This document shows, piece by piece, positions 34,214 through 42,344 of a stretch of DNA of 64,000 nt. The stretch spans positions 2,807,083 through 2,871,082 of the forward strand of contig NZ_CP045292.1 of NCBI RefSeq assembly GCF_009363055.1. The letters are read 5' to 3'. Source of the stretch: Flavobacterium haoranii. GTDB taxonomy: Bacteria > Bacteroidota > Bacteroidia > Flavobacteriales > Flavobacteriaceae. The translations under genes were made by a program, and so were the position numbers. Within the stretch, counting starts at the first letter, position 1. Every line of letters starts with the position of its first letter. The notes under the pieces were generated by a model, which saw nothing but the letters and a program-made list of their open reading frames with translations, was not told the origin of the DNA and searched no databases.

Positions 34214-36103
34214 TTAATCTTCAACATTTTCGGGTTGGTATTCTGGTACTAATTTTTTGATAATTGTAATGGTCTCTTTTCTTGTTATTTTTTGAAAATC
34301 TTCAAGGGTATTTATGATGTCATCATTTGAAAACTTTCTCTCTTCAGTTTCTTTTGCAATCACAATTTTAGGATGATAAGTTGGTAAAGTTTCGGAGCAT
34401 TCTGTTAAGACTTCTTCATATAATTTTTCTCCTGGACGTAGTCCTGTAAATTTTATTTCGATGTCTTTTCCGGGTAATTTTCCAGCTAAACGAATCATTT
34501 TTTCAGCTAGATCTACAATTTTAATGGATTTACCCATGTCAAATACGTAAATGTTTCCTCCGCTTCCCATCGCTCCAGCTTCAATCACTAATTTGCAGGC
34601 TTCAGGTATGGTCATAAAAAAGCGATTTACTTCAGGATGGGTTACTGTTATAGGCCCTCCATTTGCAATCTGTTCTTTAAATAGATGTACAACTGATCCA
34701 TTTGAGCCTAATACATTTCCAAAGCGTGTAATCATTATTTCCATACTTTTTCCATTTTGACTATGAAATAAATTTTGAGCCAACATTTCTGCAATACGTT
34801 TACTTGAACCCATAATGTTTGTTGGATTTACTGCTTTATCAGTCGAAACGAATATAAATTTTTTTGCTCCATGAATTTTGGCTAATTCTAAGCAGTTTAG
34901 GGTTCCATATACGTTAACTTTGATGGCTTGTTTATAGTTTTTTTCAAGAACAGGCACGTGTTTGTATGCGGCAGCATGGAAAACAATATCAGGTTTGTGT
35001 GTGTCAAACACATGTCCGATTTCTTTCTTATTGGTCACATCTACCAATTCAAAGCAAGAATTACAATTGGACAGATGTTTGTCAAAATGCAATTGTATAT
35101 CGTGTAGCGGAGTTTCTCCTTGGTCTAAAATTATTATTTTTTTGGGTTGAAATGCTGCTAATTGTTTAGCCAGTTCAGATCCAATCGAACCCGCTCCGCC
35201 AGTTACCAAAATCGTTTTATTTTTGAATTGTTCAATTACTTTTGGATTGTCAATATCTATTTTTTTTCTGAATAACAATTCCTCTAAGTTGTATTCTTTT
35301 AGATTTGTAGTTTGTGATGCATTGGTTTTTTGTAATAACTCAGGTTTGTATACTTTAATGTTATTTTGAATGCAATCTTCTAGTAGTTTTTTTTCTTCGT
35401 TTTCTTCAAGGTACTCTTTTGGTAATATAAGGTTTTTAATTTTTTTGAATCTTAAAAGAGTCACAATATTAGGTGATATTGCTTGTATAGGTATTCCTGA
35501 AACTTTTTTACCATGTAAAGAGTTGTTTTGATCAAAAAAGCAAATTAAATTGTATTTACTCGAAATCGAATTTAATGGTTCGATTAAAGCAATATTTTGG
35601 CTGTTCACCCCTACAATTGCAATGTTTTCTTTTTCAGATTCTGGGAATTCTTCAAGGTGTAAATAATGGAAAAAAGTCTTTACGATGAGTCTAAAACCTA
35701 TTAAAGCAAAAAAACCAATGAAAGTGCCGTTGATTAAAATGGAATAAATAAATATATTTTTTCCATACAAGTTTCTACTTATTTCATTGATTGTAACTAT
35801 AATAACTGTAGATAATAATACTGCTTTAAATATTTTGATAATATCTCTTAGAGAAGAGTACCTTAGAATTCCTTTATAGGTTTTGAAAACAAAAAAAGAA
35901 AATAGATATACTGAAAATAAAATGGAGAATCTTCCTAATGGAGAAATATCGGTTACTAAATTAACCCCTAGATTGTTATAAACGAAATAGCTTAATGTTG
36001 CTGTAAATGTTATAATAATGAAATCAAAGATTAATATTAACCAAGAAGGTAAGATGTTAATACTTTTTAAAAAATGTAAATAATTTAGTATTTTTTTTTT
36101 CAT
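34214..36103 (-). CDS. Membrane nucleotide-sugar 4,6-dehydratase, FlaA1/WbpM/CapD-like
   Basis: This 629-aa protein has four N-terminal membrane helices, a CoA-binding-like/Rossmann segment, and a C-terminal extended SDR domain with NAD motif VTGGAGSIGSELA. The active-site region is FVSTDKAVNPTNIMGSSKR, with Met in place of the usual catalytic Tyr as in the WbpM group. Such enzymes convert UDP-GlcNAc to a 4-keto-6-deoxy sugar for glycan synthesis. The start at ATG 36103 (MKKKILNYLHF) is preferred because the upstream TTG at 36127 lies in the -7 element. It is divergent from the rest of the glycan locus. Confidence 0.9.
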   Translation of the reverse strand: MKKKILNYLHFLKSINILPSWLILIFDFIIITFTATLSYFVYNNLGVNLVTDISPLGRFSILFSVYLFSFFVFKTYKGILRYSSLRDIIKIFKAVLLSTVIIVTINEISRNLYGKNIFIYSILINGTFIGFFALIGFRLIVKTFFHYLHLEEFPESEKENIAIVGVNSQNIALIEPLNSISSKYNLICFFDQNNSLHGKKVSGIPIQAISPNIVTLLRFKKIKNLILPKEYLEENEEKKLLEDCIQNNIKVYKPELLQKTNASQTTNLKEYNLEELLFRKKIDIDNPKVIEQFKNKTILVTGGAGSIGSELAKQLAAFQPKKIIILDQGETPLHDIQLHFDKHLSNCNSCFELVDVTNKKEIGHVFDTHKPDIVFHAAAYKHVPVLEKNYKQAIKVNVYGTLNCLELAKIHGAKKFIFVSTDKAVNPTNIMGSSKRIAEMLAQNLFHSQNGKSMEIMITRFGNVLGSNGSVVHLFKEQIANGGPITVTHPEVNRFFMTIPEACKLVIEAGAMGSGGNIYVFDMGKSIKIVDLAEKMIRLAGKLPGKDIEIKFTGLRPGEKLYEEVLTECSETLPTYHPKIVIAKETEERKFSNDDIINTLEDFQKITRKETITIIKKLVPEYQPENVED

Positions 36104-36124
36104 TTTACTATTTCTTTGAGACGA

Positions 36125-36155
36125 CAAATATACTTATATAATAATTATTTGCAAA
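36125..36155 (-). promoter_or_regulatory. Promoter of the FlaA1/WbpM-like gene
   Basis: On the minus strand TTTG (36155-36152) and TATATTTG (36132-36125) form -33 and -7 boxes with about 19 bp between them, 22 bp before the ATG at 36103. The -33 box is one half of the palindrome TTTGCAAA shared with the divergent promoter. Confidence 0.65.
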
Positions 36156-36176
36156 CGCATTTTAAGTTATATTTGC
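36148..36176 (+). promoter_or_regulatory. Divergent promoter for the glycan locus
   Basis: TTTG (36148-36151) and TATATTTGC (36168-36176) form a well-spaced plus-strand promoter reading toward the wHTH and UpxY-like genes. TTTG is the left half of TTTGCAAA, whose right half serves the minus-strand promoter. A transcript from here would carry a long leader of about 340 bases. Confidence 0.6.
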
Positions 36177-36182
36177 TCTTTT

Positions 36183-36529
36183 TTTAGTTTTCTTTAAACA
36201 ATTATGTACTTGAGTTTTTAATGCGCTACATTTTTTTGTTTTTTAGAAAATTAGATTTTTTTGTTTGGAAAAATAATTACAAATTTTCGCAAATTTTAAT
36301 TTTATTTTCAGCAAAAAAAAGCTACAAAATTCTTGCATTATAATAATTAACCTTTTCCGATTTGAAAAATAAGTAATGAAGCAATTTTCTTATAAAATAG
36401 CAGATGGAACATTTTTATAGTGAAAAAATAAAGTGCTTTACTTCTAAACCGTTTTAATTTTATACAATTTTTTGCTTGAAATTTTTATTTTAAAACTAAA
36501 TGAGTACTTTTGTTACTTATTATACAAAT
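36183..36529 (+). promoter_or_regulatory. Long A/T-rich leader/spacer of the glycan locus
   Basis: No credible gene is visible in this spacer. It is rich in T tracts and contains a second promoter-like box, TACTTTTG at 36505-36512, only 18 bp before ATG 36530. Capsule loci controlled by UpxY-type antiterminators typically need such an untranslated leader, so it may be the site where the NusG-like protein acts. That role is inference. Confidence 0.35.
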
Positions 36530-37033
36530 ATGTTGCAAGCTATAATTACTTCAAAAACGCGTTTGAGGCTGTTGGTTAAATTTTTTATCAATGTGGCCAA
36601 TACCGGTTATTTGAGAGGTTTAGCTACTGAAATGCAGGAAAATACGAATGCTATTCGTAAAGAGTTAAATCATCTAAGTGATTCGGGATTTATTATTAGA
36701 GAAGAGCTTGATTCTAAGATTATTTACAGGGCAAATGCGGCTCATCCGTTTTTTGAAATTCTACAACAAATGGTTCGTAAATATGTAGGAATTGATGATA
36801 TAGTGGAACGTATATTTGAACGTATTGGTGCAGTTTCAAAGGTGTATTTGATTGGGGATTATGCTAAAGGATTGGATACTGGTTTAATAGAAATTGTAGT
36901 TGTGGGGGATAATTTGGACCAACAATATTTAAATCAAATTGCCACAAAAATTTCAAAAGAAATCGAAAAAACAGTTGTATTGTCGGTTTCAAGATCTTTA
37001 GTTACGAATGGTTTGTTGATTTTTGAAGCCTAA
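36530..37033 (+). CDS. Winged-helix transcriptional regulator with nucleotidyltransferase-like domain
   Basis: This 167-aa protein begins MLQAIITSKTRLRLLVKFF, has an ArsR-like winged helix (YLRGLATEMQENTNAIRKEL, residues about 27-46), and a C-terminal region (VSKVYLIGDYAKGLDTGLIE) that resembles a nucleotidyltransferase-type fold. Proteins of this type head polysaccharide loci in flavobacteria. An upstream ATG (36500) adds ten residues, but the TACTTTTG promoter-like box at 36505-36512 would then lie inside the gene, and family members begin near MLQ. Probable regulator of the glycan locus; the target site is unknown. Confidence 0.8.
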   Translation: MLQAIITSKTRLRLLVKFFINVANTGYLRGLATEMQENTNAIRKELNHLSDSGFIIREELDSKIIYRANAAHPFFEILQQMVRKYVGIDDIVERIFERIGAVSKVYLIGDYAKGLDTGLIEIVVVGDNLDQQYLNQIATKISKEIEKTVVLSVSRSLVTNGLLIFEA

Positions 37034-37172
37034 ATTAATTTTTTACTGTTTAAAACATTATTTTGAGTACTGTTACTAAGTTGTAAGTTTTGGTTGTTGG
37101 TATTGATTTTGATTTTATAATAAATTTTCGATATACGTTGTCATTATTAATCTAAAAGGTATTTAAATAGTA

Positions 37173-37631
37173 GTGAATTGGTTTGCATTATATACAAAAC
37201 CTCGAAATGAGAAAAAAGTAGCTGAGCAATTGGAAAAACTAGGGGTAGAAGTGTATTGCCCTATTGTAGCTGTTGTTAAGCAGTGGAGCGATAGAAAAAA
37301 AACAATCCAACAACCGCTTTTTAATTCCTATGTTTTTGTACGATTAGAAGAAAAAGAACGCGATAAGGTGTTTCAAGTACCAGGAGTAGTAAGGTATCTT
37401 TTTTGGTTGGGTAAACCCGCCATTGTACGTGACCAAGAGGTTAAAAATATTAAAGAACTCTTATTAGAAAGTTATAAAGAAGTCGTGGTCACAGGATTAG
37501 TACCAGGTAGCAAAGTAACTTTAGACGAAGGGGTTTTTAAAGGCCAAACGGCAACCTATATTGAAAAAAAAGGGAACAAAACAATTTTGGTTTTGGATAG
37601 TTTAGGAATGACCTTGATATTGGAGCGATAG
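37173..37631 (+). CDS. UpxY-like NusG-family transcription antiterminator
   Basis: This 152-aa protein starts at a GTG and begins NWFALYTKPRNEKKVAEQL, the hallmark of NusG N-terminal domains in specialised paralogs (UpxY, RfaH, LoaP). A KOW-like segment follows (PGSKVTLDEGVFKGQTATY). In Bacteroides, UpxY proteins prevent premature termination in the leader of their own capsule operon. The position here, between a wHTH regulator and the first sugar-nucleotide gene, fits the same job. A heptanucleotide array starts right after its stop codon. Confidence 0.9.
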   Translation: MNWFALYTKPRNEKKVAEQLEKLGVEVYCPIVAVVKQWSDRKKTIQQPLFNSYVFVRLEEKERDKVFQVPGVVRYLFWLGKPAIVRDQEVKNIKELLLESYKEVVVTGLVPGSKVTLDEGVFKGQTATYIEKKGNKTILVLDSLGMTLILER

Positions 37632-37752
37632 GGGTGATGGGTGATAGGTGATGGGTGATAGTTAATGGGTGATGGGTGATGGGTGTGGTTTTACTATTAT
37701 TAAATTTAAAACAACAAACAATAAACAATAAACAACAAACAACAAACAAATA
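37631..37752. repeat. Two heptanucleotide arrays between upxY-like and wbpP-like genes
   Basis: 37631-37688 holds about seven units of GGGTGAT with variants (GGTGATA, GTTAATG). 37708-37750 holds about six units of AAACAAC/AAACAAT, the reverse complement of the GTTTGTT unit at 22672. Together they fill nearly the whole intergenic spacer up to the next ATG. Confidence 0.85.
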
Positions 37753-37754
37753 AT

Positions 37755-38723
37755 ATGAGTACATTATTAATTACAGGAGGCGCTGGATTTATCGGTTCCA
37801 ATTTATGTGAATATTTTTTATATAAAGGACATCATGTTATTTGTTTGGATAATTTTGCGACGGGACATCGCCACAATATTGCTCCTTTTTTAGAAAATCC
37901 TAATTTTAAATTAATAGAGGGAGATATCAGATCTTTTGATGATTGTAATTTAGCAGTTCAAGGAGTGGATTATGTGTTGCATCAAGCCGCTCTTGGGTCG
38001 GTGCCTCGTTCTATAAAAGATCCCATTACTTCTAATGATGTTAATGTTTCGGGATTTTTAAATATGTTGGTTGCGTCTAGAGATGCTGGGGTAAAACGTT
38101 TTATTTATGCTGCCAGTTCCTCTACTTATGGTGATTCTGAAAGTTTGCCAAAGGTAGAAGATGTTATTGGGAAACCATTGTCTCCTTATGCGATTACCAA
38201 ATATGTAAACGAATTATATGCGGATATTTTCAGTAAGACATATGGGTTAGAAACTATCGGATTGCGTTATTTTAATGTTTTTGGACGTCGTCAAGATCCA
38301 AACGGAGCTTATGCAGCTGTAATTCCTTTGTTTGTGAAGCAATTTATGAATCACGAATCTCCAATTATCAATGGGGATGGTAATTATTCTAGAGATTTTA
38401 CCTATGTAGACAACGTGATTCAAATGAATGAGTTAGCCATGAATACAACTAATCCAAATGCAATCAATACGGTTTATAATACTGCTGTTGGCGATCGAAC
38501 AACTTTAAATGATTTGGTACATTATTTAAAAGAATACTTAAGTGCTTATGATACTGCTATTGCTCAAGTTGAAGTGGTTCATGGTCCAAATCGATTAGGT
38601 GATATTCCACACTCTTTGGCTTCAGTTGAAAAAGCAAAATCACTTTTAGGATATAGGCCCACTCATACAATAGGTCAAGGATTAAAAGAAGCTGTGGCTT
38701 GGTATTGGGAGCATTTGAAGTGA
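37755..38723 (+). CDS. UDP-GlcNAc(A) 4-epimerase, WbpP/TviC-like
   Basis: This 322-aa extended SDR enzyme has the NAD motif GGAGFIGSN (residues 8-16), the ASSSTYGD strand and the catalytic YAITK (YxxxK). The segments LHQAALGSVPRSI and RYFNVFGRRQDPNGAYAAV closely follow WbpP/TviC, which interconvert UDP-GlcNAc/GalNAc or their uronic acids. With the TviB homolog at 42.3 kb it would make UDP-GalNAcA for the surface glycan. It is separated from TviB by the repeat/ATPase island. A GTTTGGA heptamer array begins at its stop codon. Confidence 0.9.
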   Translation: MSTLLITGGAGFIGSNLCEYFLYKGHHVICLDNFATGHRHNIAPFLENPNFKLIEGDIRSFDDCNLAVQGVDYVLHQAALGSVPRSIKDPITSNDVNVSGFLNMLVASRDAGVKRFIYAASSSTYGDSESLPKVEDVIGKPLSPYAITKYVNELYADIFSKTYGLETIGLRYFNVFGRRQDPNGAYAAVIPLFVKQFMNHESPIINGDGNYSRDFTYVDNVIQMNELAMNTTNPNAINTVYNTAVGDRTTLNDLVHYLKEYLSAYDTAIAQVEVVHGPNRLGDIPHSLASVEKAKSLLGYRPTHTIGQGLKEAVAWYWEHLK

Positions 38724-38830
38724 TGGAAGTTGGGAGTTTGAAGTTTGGAGTTTGAAGTTTAGGGTATGGGTTTGGGGTTTGGAGTTTGGAGTTTGGAGTT
38801 TGGGGTTAAAAGTTTGGAGTTTATAGTTGG
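38722..38830. repeat. GTTTGGA heptanucleotide array
   Basis: A run of seven-base units (GTTTGGA, GTTTGAA, GTTTGGG and variants) begins within two bases of the wbpP-like stop codon and covers about 100 bp. Local drift (TAGGGTA) breaks it in places. Confidence 0.85.
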
Positions 38831-38890
38831 AAGATTTAGTTATAAATTTCTAATGACTAATTTCAAAAATAAAATTTTATAAATTATTTC

Positions 38891-39090
38891 AATTTCTTAA
38901 ATCTGTGTTCCAAAAAAACTTGAAACCTGAAACCTAAAATAAAAAGCGCAGCGCCCTCTGTGTAGCTCTCCTCAACGTAAAGTATATCAAAAAATTCTCC
39001 GTGCAACTCGGTGCTAAAAAAAACTATTGTGCCTTTGTGTTTTAAAGAAAAAAAAGATTTCTTCAATTCCTCCCATCCGTGTTCCAAAAA
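38891..39090. repeat. Mosaic intergenic repeat block (left of the ATPase gene)
   Basis: This non-coding block contains phrases that recur on the right side of the ATPase gene: AAGCGCAGCGCCCTCTGTG (also near 41034), ACTCGGTG (also near 41095), and a stretch of about 45 bp at 39026-39071 (from CTATTGTGCCTTTGTG to the CTTCAATTCCTC end) that recurs almost unchanged near 41608-41653. Heptamer-like GAAACCT pairs are embedded at about 38919-38937. No gene. Confidence 0.75.
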
Positions 39091-39111
39091 ACTGAATTAA
39101 GATGCAATAAT

Positions 39112-39178
39112 AAAGTTATAATTATAATTAAAATAATATATGTATATTTGTAAAGTTATAATTATAATTAAAACAATA
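39112..39178 (+). promoter_or_regulatory. Promoter flanked by two identical palindromes before the DUF4143 ATPase
   Basis: The -7 box TATATTTG (39143-39150) lies between two copies of a ~27-bp direct repeat. Each copy contains the perfect palindrome TTATAATTATAA (39116-39127 and 39156-39167), with a 40-bp period. The second palindrome ends 11 bp before the ATG at 39178. The arrangement suggests a pair of operator sites, possibly for autoregulation; the binding protein is unknown. Confidence 0.5.
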
Positions 39179-40392
39179 TGAATTCACTACCCAGTAATGT
39201 AATACAAAGAAATCATTATATCAATAAAGTAATACCGTTTATTGATAAGTCAATAATAAAAGTATTTACAGGACAAAGGAGGGTTGGAAAAAGTTATTTG
39301 TTGTTTCAAATAATGGACTATATAAAAAACAACTTCCAAGTATTTCAAATACTTTATGTTAATAAAGAAGATTTGTCTTTCTCATTTATAAATTCCGCTG
39401 AGGAATTGGTAAATTATGTTAATAAACAGATTTCGAATCAAAAAAAGATGTATCTATTTATTGATGAAATACAGGACATTCCTGATTTTAGTTTAGCATT
39501 ACGTTCGTTGTTGTTAAATGAAAATATCGATATTTATTGTACGGGTAGCAACGCTACAATGCTTTCTTCAGATATTGCAGGTTATTTAAGTGGGCGTTAC
39601 ATTGAAATCAATGTTCAAAGTTTGGCTTATGTCGAATTTTTAATGTTCCATAAATTAAAAGATACGCCGGAAAGTTTAGAAAGTTACCTTAAGTATGGAG
39701 GGTTACCTTACTTAAAAAATCTTCCCCTAAGGGATGATGTGGTTTTTGAATATTTAAAAAGTATTTATACAACTATAGTCTATCGCGATATAATTAATCG
39801 ATATGCTATACGAAATGTCGCTTTTCTAGAAAAATTAGTGCACTTTGTTTGCAGTAACACTGGGAGTATTTTCTCAAGTAAAAAAATTAGCGATTTTTTA
39901 AAATCTCAAAAAACCAATATGCCACCCAATCAAGTCCAATTGTATGTCAATTATTTGGTTCATGCTTTTTTAATCCATAAAGTAAATCGATATGATTTGG
40001 TGGGAAAACGATTATTTGAGATTGGTGAGAAATATTACTTCGAGAATTTAGGTATTCGAAATGCGATATGGGGGTATCGAATAGAGGATAGAGGAAAAAT
40101 TATTGAAAATTTAGTTTATAATGAATTACTATTTCGAGGCTACGATGTTCAAGTGGGAATAATTGGTACTAATGAGATTGATTTTATCGCAAAAAAAAAT
40201 AATGAGGTTTGGTATGTTCAAGTAGCGTTACAGCTCACAGAAGAACAAACTTTACAACGTGAGTTTGGTAATTTGTTAAAAATTAATGACAATTATAGAA
40301 AGACGGTTGTTACCTTAGATGTTTACAAAGGCAATACTTTTGAAGGTATAGAAATAATGGACTTGAGAACCTTTTGTATGCTTACAGATTAA
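39178..40392 (+). CDS. AAA-family ATPase with DUF4143 domain
   Basis: This 404-aa protein has Walker A GQRRVGKSYLL (about residues 32-42), Walker B YLFIDEIQDI, the sensor-like YCTGSNATML, a winged-helix region, and the C-terminal DUF4143 nuclease-like segment (ENLVYNELLFRGYDVQVG; EIDFIAKKNN with D/E-x-K). Members are widespread orphan ATPases of unclear role, sometimes linked to defence or mobile regions. It is not part of glycan synthesis. It sits in a repeat-rich island between the wbpP-like and tviB genes and has its own promoter with paired palindromes. Confidence 0.88.
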   Translation: MNSLPSNVIQRNHYINKVIPFIDKSIIKVFTGQRRVGKSYLLFQIMDYIKNNFQVFQILYVNKEDLSFSFINSAEELVNYVNKQISNQKKMYLFIDEIQDIPDFSLALRSLLLNENIDIYCTGSNATMLSSDIAGYLSGRYIEINVQSLAYVEFLMFHKLKDTPESLESYLKYGGLPYLKNLPLRDDVVFEYLKSIYTTIVYRDIINRYAIRNVAFLEKLVHFVCSNTGSIFSSKKISDFLKSQKTNMPPNQVQLYVNYLVHAFLIHKVNRYDLVGKRLFEIGEKYYFENLGIRNAIWGYRIEDRGKIIENLVYNELLFRGYDVQVGIIGTNEIDFIAKKNNEVWYVQVALQLTEEQTLQREFGNLLKINDNYRKTVVTLDVYKGNTFEGIEIMDLRTFCMLTD

Positions 40393-41240
40393 TTAAATAG
40401 AATTAATTCGGTAGTATTATTGTTTAAAAAAATCCGTTACATCCGCTACAGCTTTAGCTGACCTTTAATTAAAATCAGTGTAAATCAGTCAAATCAGCGT
40501 CATCCGCGTTCCAATTCAAGCGCAGCGCTCTCTATGCAGCTCTTTCAACACAATCCAATTCAAATAAACTCCGTGCATCTCGGTGTAAAACTTAACCACA
40601 AGGAACACAAGGAAAGCACGAAGCACACAAAGCTTTACGAAGTAAAAGTTGTCATTCCGATAATTAGGAATCTCCTACACAGTAGGCAACCACTTTACGA
40701 AGTAAAGTTTCCCTTCATCAATCATCAATCAAAAATCAGCAATCACTTGTTCAAGAGATGCTAAACAAAATGACAAACTGGGTGGGGAGGTTAAAAAAAA
40801 GTCATCAGTCACAGTTTTCAGTCGCAGAGGTCTATTGAAGTTGTAGCACTTTTTCATTATAAAGTAGAAACCGTGACTATCGGTTTTACCGTTTCATCCG
40901 TGTTCCAAAAACTCGAAACCCGAAACCTTAACACATCATAAAAATAAACCCGTTACATCCGTTTCAGCTTTAGCTGACCTTTAATTAAAATCAGTGTAAA
41001 TCAGTCAAATCAGCGTCATTCGCGTTCCAATAAAAGCGCAGCGCCCTCTGTGCAGCTCTTTCAACACAATCCACAACAAAAGAAACTCGGAGCAGCTCGG
41101 TGTAAAATCACAACCGCTACAACAATTAAAATCTGTTAATCTGCGGTAAAATCACAACTGTAACACCCCTAAAGTCCCCTCAAGGGGACAATTCTTTCTA
41201 AGAATATTTATTTCATTAGCATTTCATTAGAACTACTCTA

Positions 41241-41272
41241 ACCGTTGCCTGAGGCTCTCGAAGGCAAAAGGT
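41241..41272. repeat. Constant-loop palindromic element, intergenic copy
   Basis: TTGCCT (41245-41250) pairs with AGGCAA (41262-41267) around the loop GAGGCTCTCGA (41251-41261); outer ACC and GGT can extend the pairing. The same loop with a different, compensating stem occurs inside tviB at 42531-42559. Confidence 0.7.
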
Positions 41273-41744
41273 ACCTAAAAAATCCGTCATCACCAGCGCT
41301 CCGCCTAGGCGGAACCGTTTCATCCGCGTACTAAATCAAGGGCAAGTTCAAATTCAAGGACAATGTACTTTACTTTTAAAATTAAAACACATAAGTCATA
41401 GAAGTATAACTAGTGAAACGTTTCGCCAATAAAGTACATATAAGATTTTGAAGATGATTTCAATTTCTGTAATCTATGTTCCAAAACAAAAATCAAGTAC
41501 AATTTCAAAAATCAAATACAAAAAGAGATGCCTAACAGTATGACAAACTATGCCTGTATTCTATTGTGAACTATGAAAAGTGTAACGCCTAAAAATCAAA
41601 AAAAGAAAATCTATTGTGCCTTTGTGTTTTAAAGAAAAAAAAGATTTCTTCAATTCCTCTCATCTGTTTTCCATAAACCCTTAACCCTTAACCCGCAACC
41701 TAACCAAAAATAATTCCACTTTTATTTTCAAATTTCAAAAAATA

Positions 41745-41758
41745 GAGTACTTTTGTTA
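41745..41758 (+). promoter_or_regulatory. Candidate promoter for the tviB cluster
   Basis: GAGTACTTTTGTTA includes a TAnnTTTG match (TACTTTTG, 41748-41755) and is identical over 14 bp to the sequence at 36502-36515 before the wHTH regulator. It is about 160 bp upstream of the ATG at 41919. Confidence 0.4.
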
Positions 41759-41918
41759 TTCATTTAAACAGACAACTATAGTTCACTATGGGATTGACTG
41801 TGGCGAAGCCATTATAAGTCCTCTCATTTTTGTAAACATACTTTCAATACCATCGTCCCTATACAGAGGTATCTTAAAAAAAATAGTTAACTCCATAATT
41901 CACTAACCTCATTCACCA

Positions 41919-42335
41919 ATGAAAATAGGAATCACATTCAGTGCGTTTGACCTTTTGCATGCTGGACATATAAAAATGTTAGAAGAAGCCAAACGAAATT
42001 GCGATTATTTAATAGTAGGATTGCAAACAGACCCTACCATTGACCGCCCTGAAAAAAACAAACCCACTCAAACCGTTGTGGAGCGATACATTCAATTAAA
42101 AGGTTGCAAATTTGTTGATGAAATTGTGCCCTATGCTACCGAACAAGATTTAGAGGATATTTTAAGAGCATTTAAAATTGATGTTCGCATAGTAGGAGAA
42201 GAATACCGCGACAAAACTTTCACAGGCCGTACCTTTTGCGAAGAAAATGGTATCATGTTATATTTTAACAAAAGAAACCACCGTTTTTCAAGCAGCAGCT
42301 TGAGAAAAATTGTTTCTGAAAAAGAATTAAAATAA
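41919..42335 (+). CDS. Cytidylyltransferase-like nucleotidyltransferase (TagD/RfaE-C type)
   Basis: This 138-aa protein is a single nucleotidyltransferase domain. It has the HxGH signature HAGH (residues 15-18 in FDLLHAGHIKMLEEAK) and ends with the ISSTxLR-like motif (RFSSSSLRK). Such enzymes make CDP-glycerol, ADP-heptose or similar activated groups. The sequence is closest in length and motif to glycerol-3-phosphate cytidylyltransferases, but the true substrate is open, and no obvious glycerol-phosphate transferase is nearby. It is the first gene after the repeat island and nine bases before tviB. Confidence 0.82.
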   Translation: MKIGITFSAFDLLHAGHIKMLEEAKRNCDYLIVGLQTDPTIDRPEKNKPTQTVVERYIQLKGCKFVDEIVPYATEQDLEDILRAFKIDVRIVGEEYRDKTFTGRTFCEENGIMLYFNKRNHRFSSSSLRKIVSEKELK

Positions 42336-42344
42336 TATATTCTT

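Larger units (their letters stand above)
40393..41918. repeat. 1.5-kb non-coding mosaic of intergenic repeats
   Basis: No credible gene is present. A ~158-bp unit occurs twice (40433-40590 and 40950-41108; shared text such as GCTTTAGCTGACCTTTAATT and TAAATCAGTCAAATCAGCGT). Other pieces match the left block near 38.9-39.1 kb. Short palindromes include GTCCCC/GGGGAC (about 41174-41189), a constant-loop hairpin (41241-41272) and CCGCCTAGGCGG (41301-41312). A heptamer AACCCTT array lies near 41673-41702. The Lys/His-rich short frame at 40534-40764 is an artefact of a CAAGGAACACAAGG-type repeat. Confidence 0.8.

Noticed and set aside
40534..40764. A 76-aa open frame rich in Lys, His and Glu
   Set aside because: It is built from intergenic repeat text (CAAGGAACACAAGG-type) with no start context or family signal.
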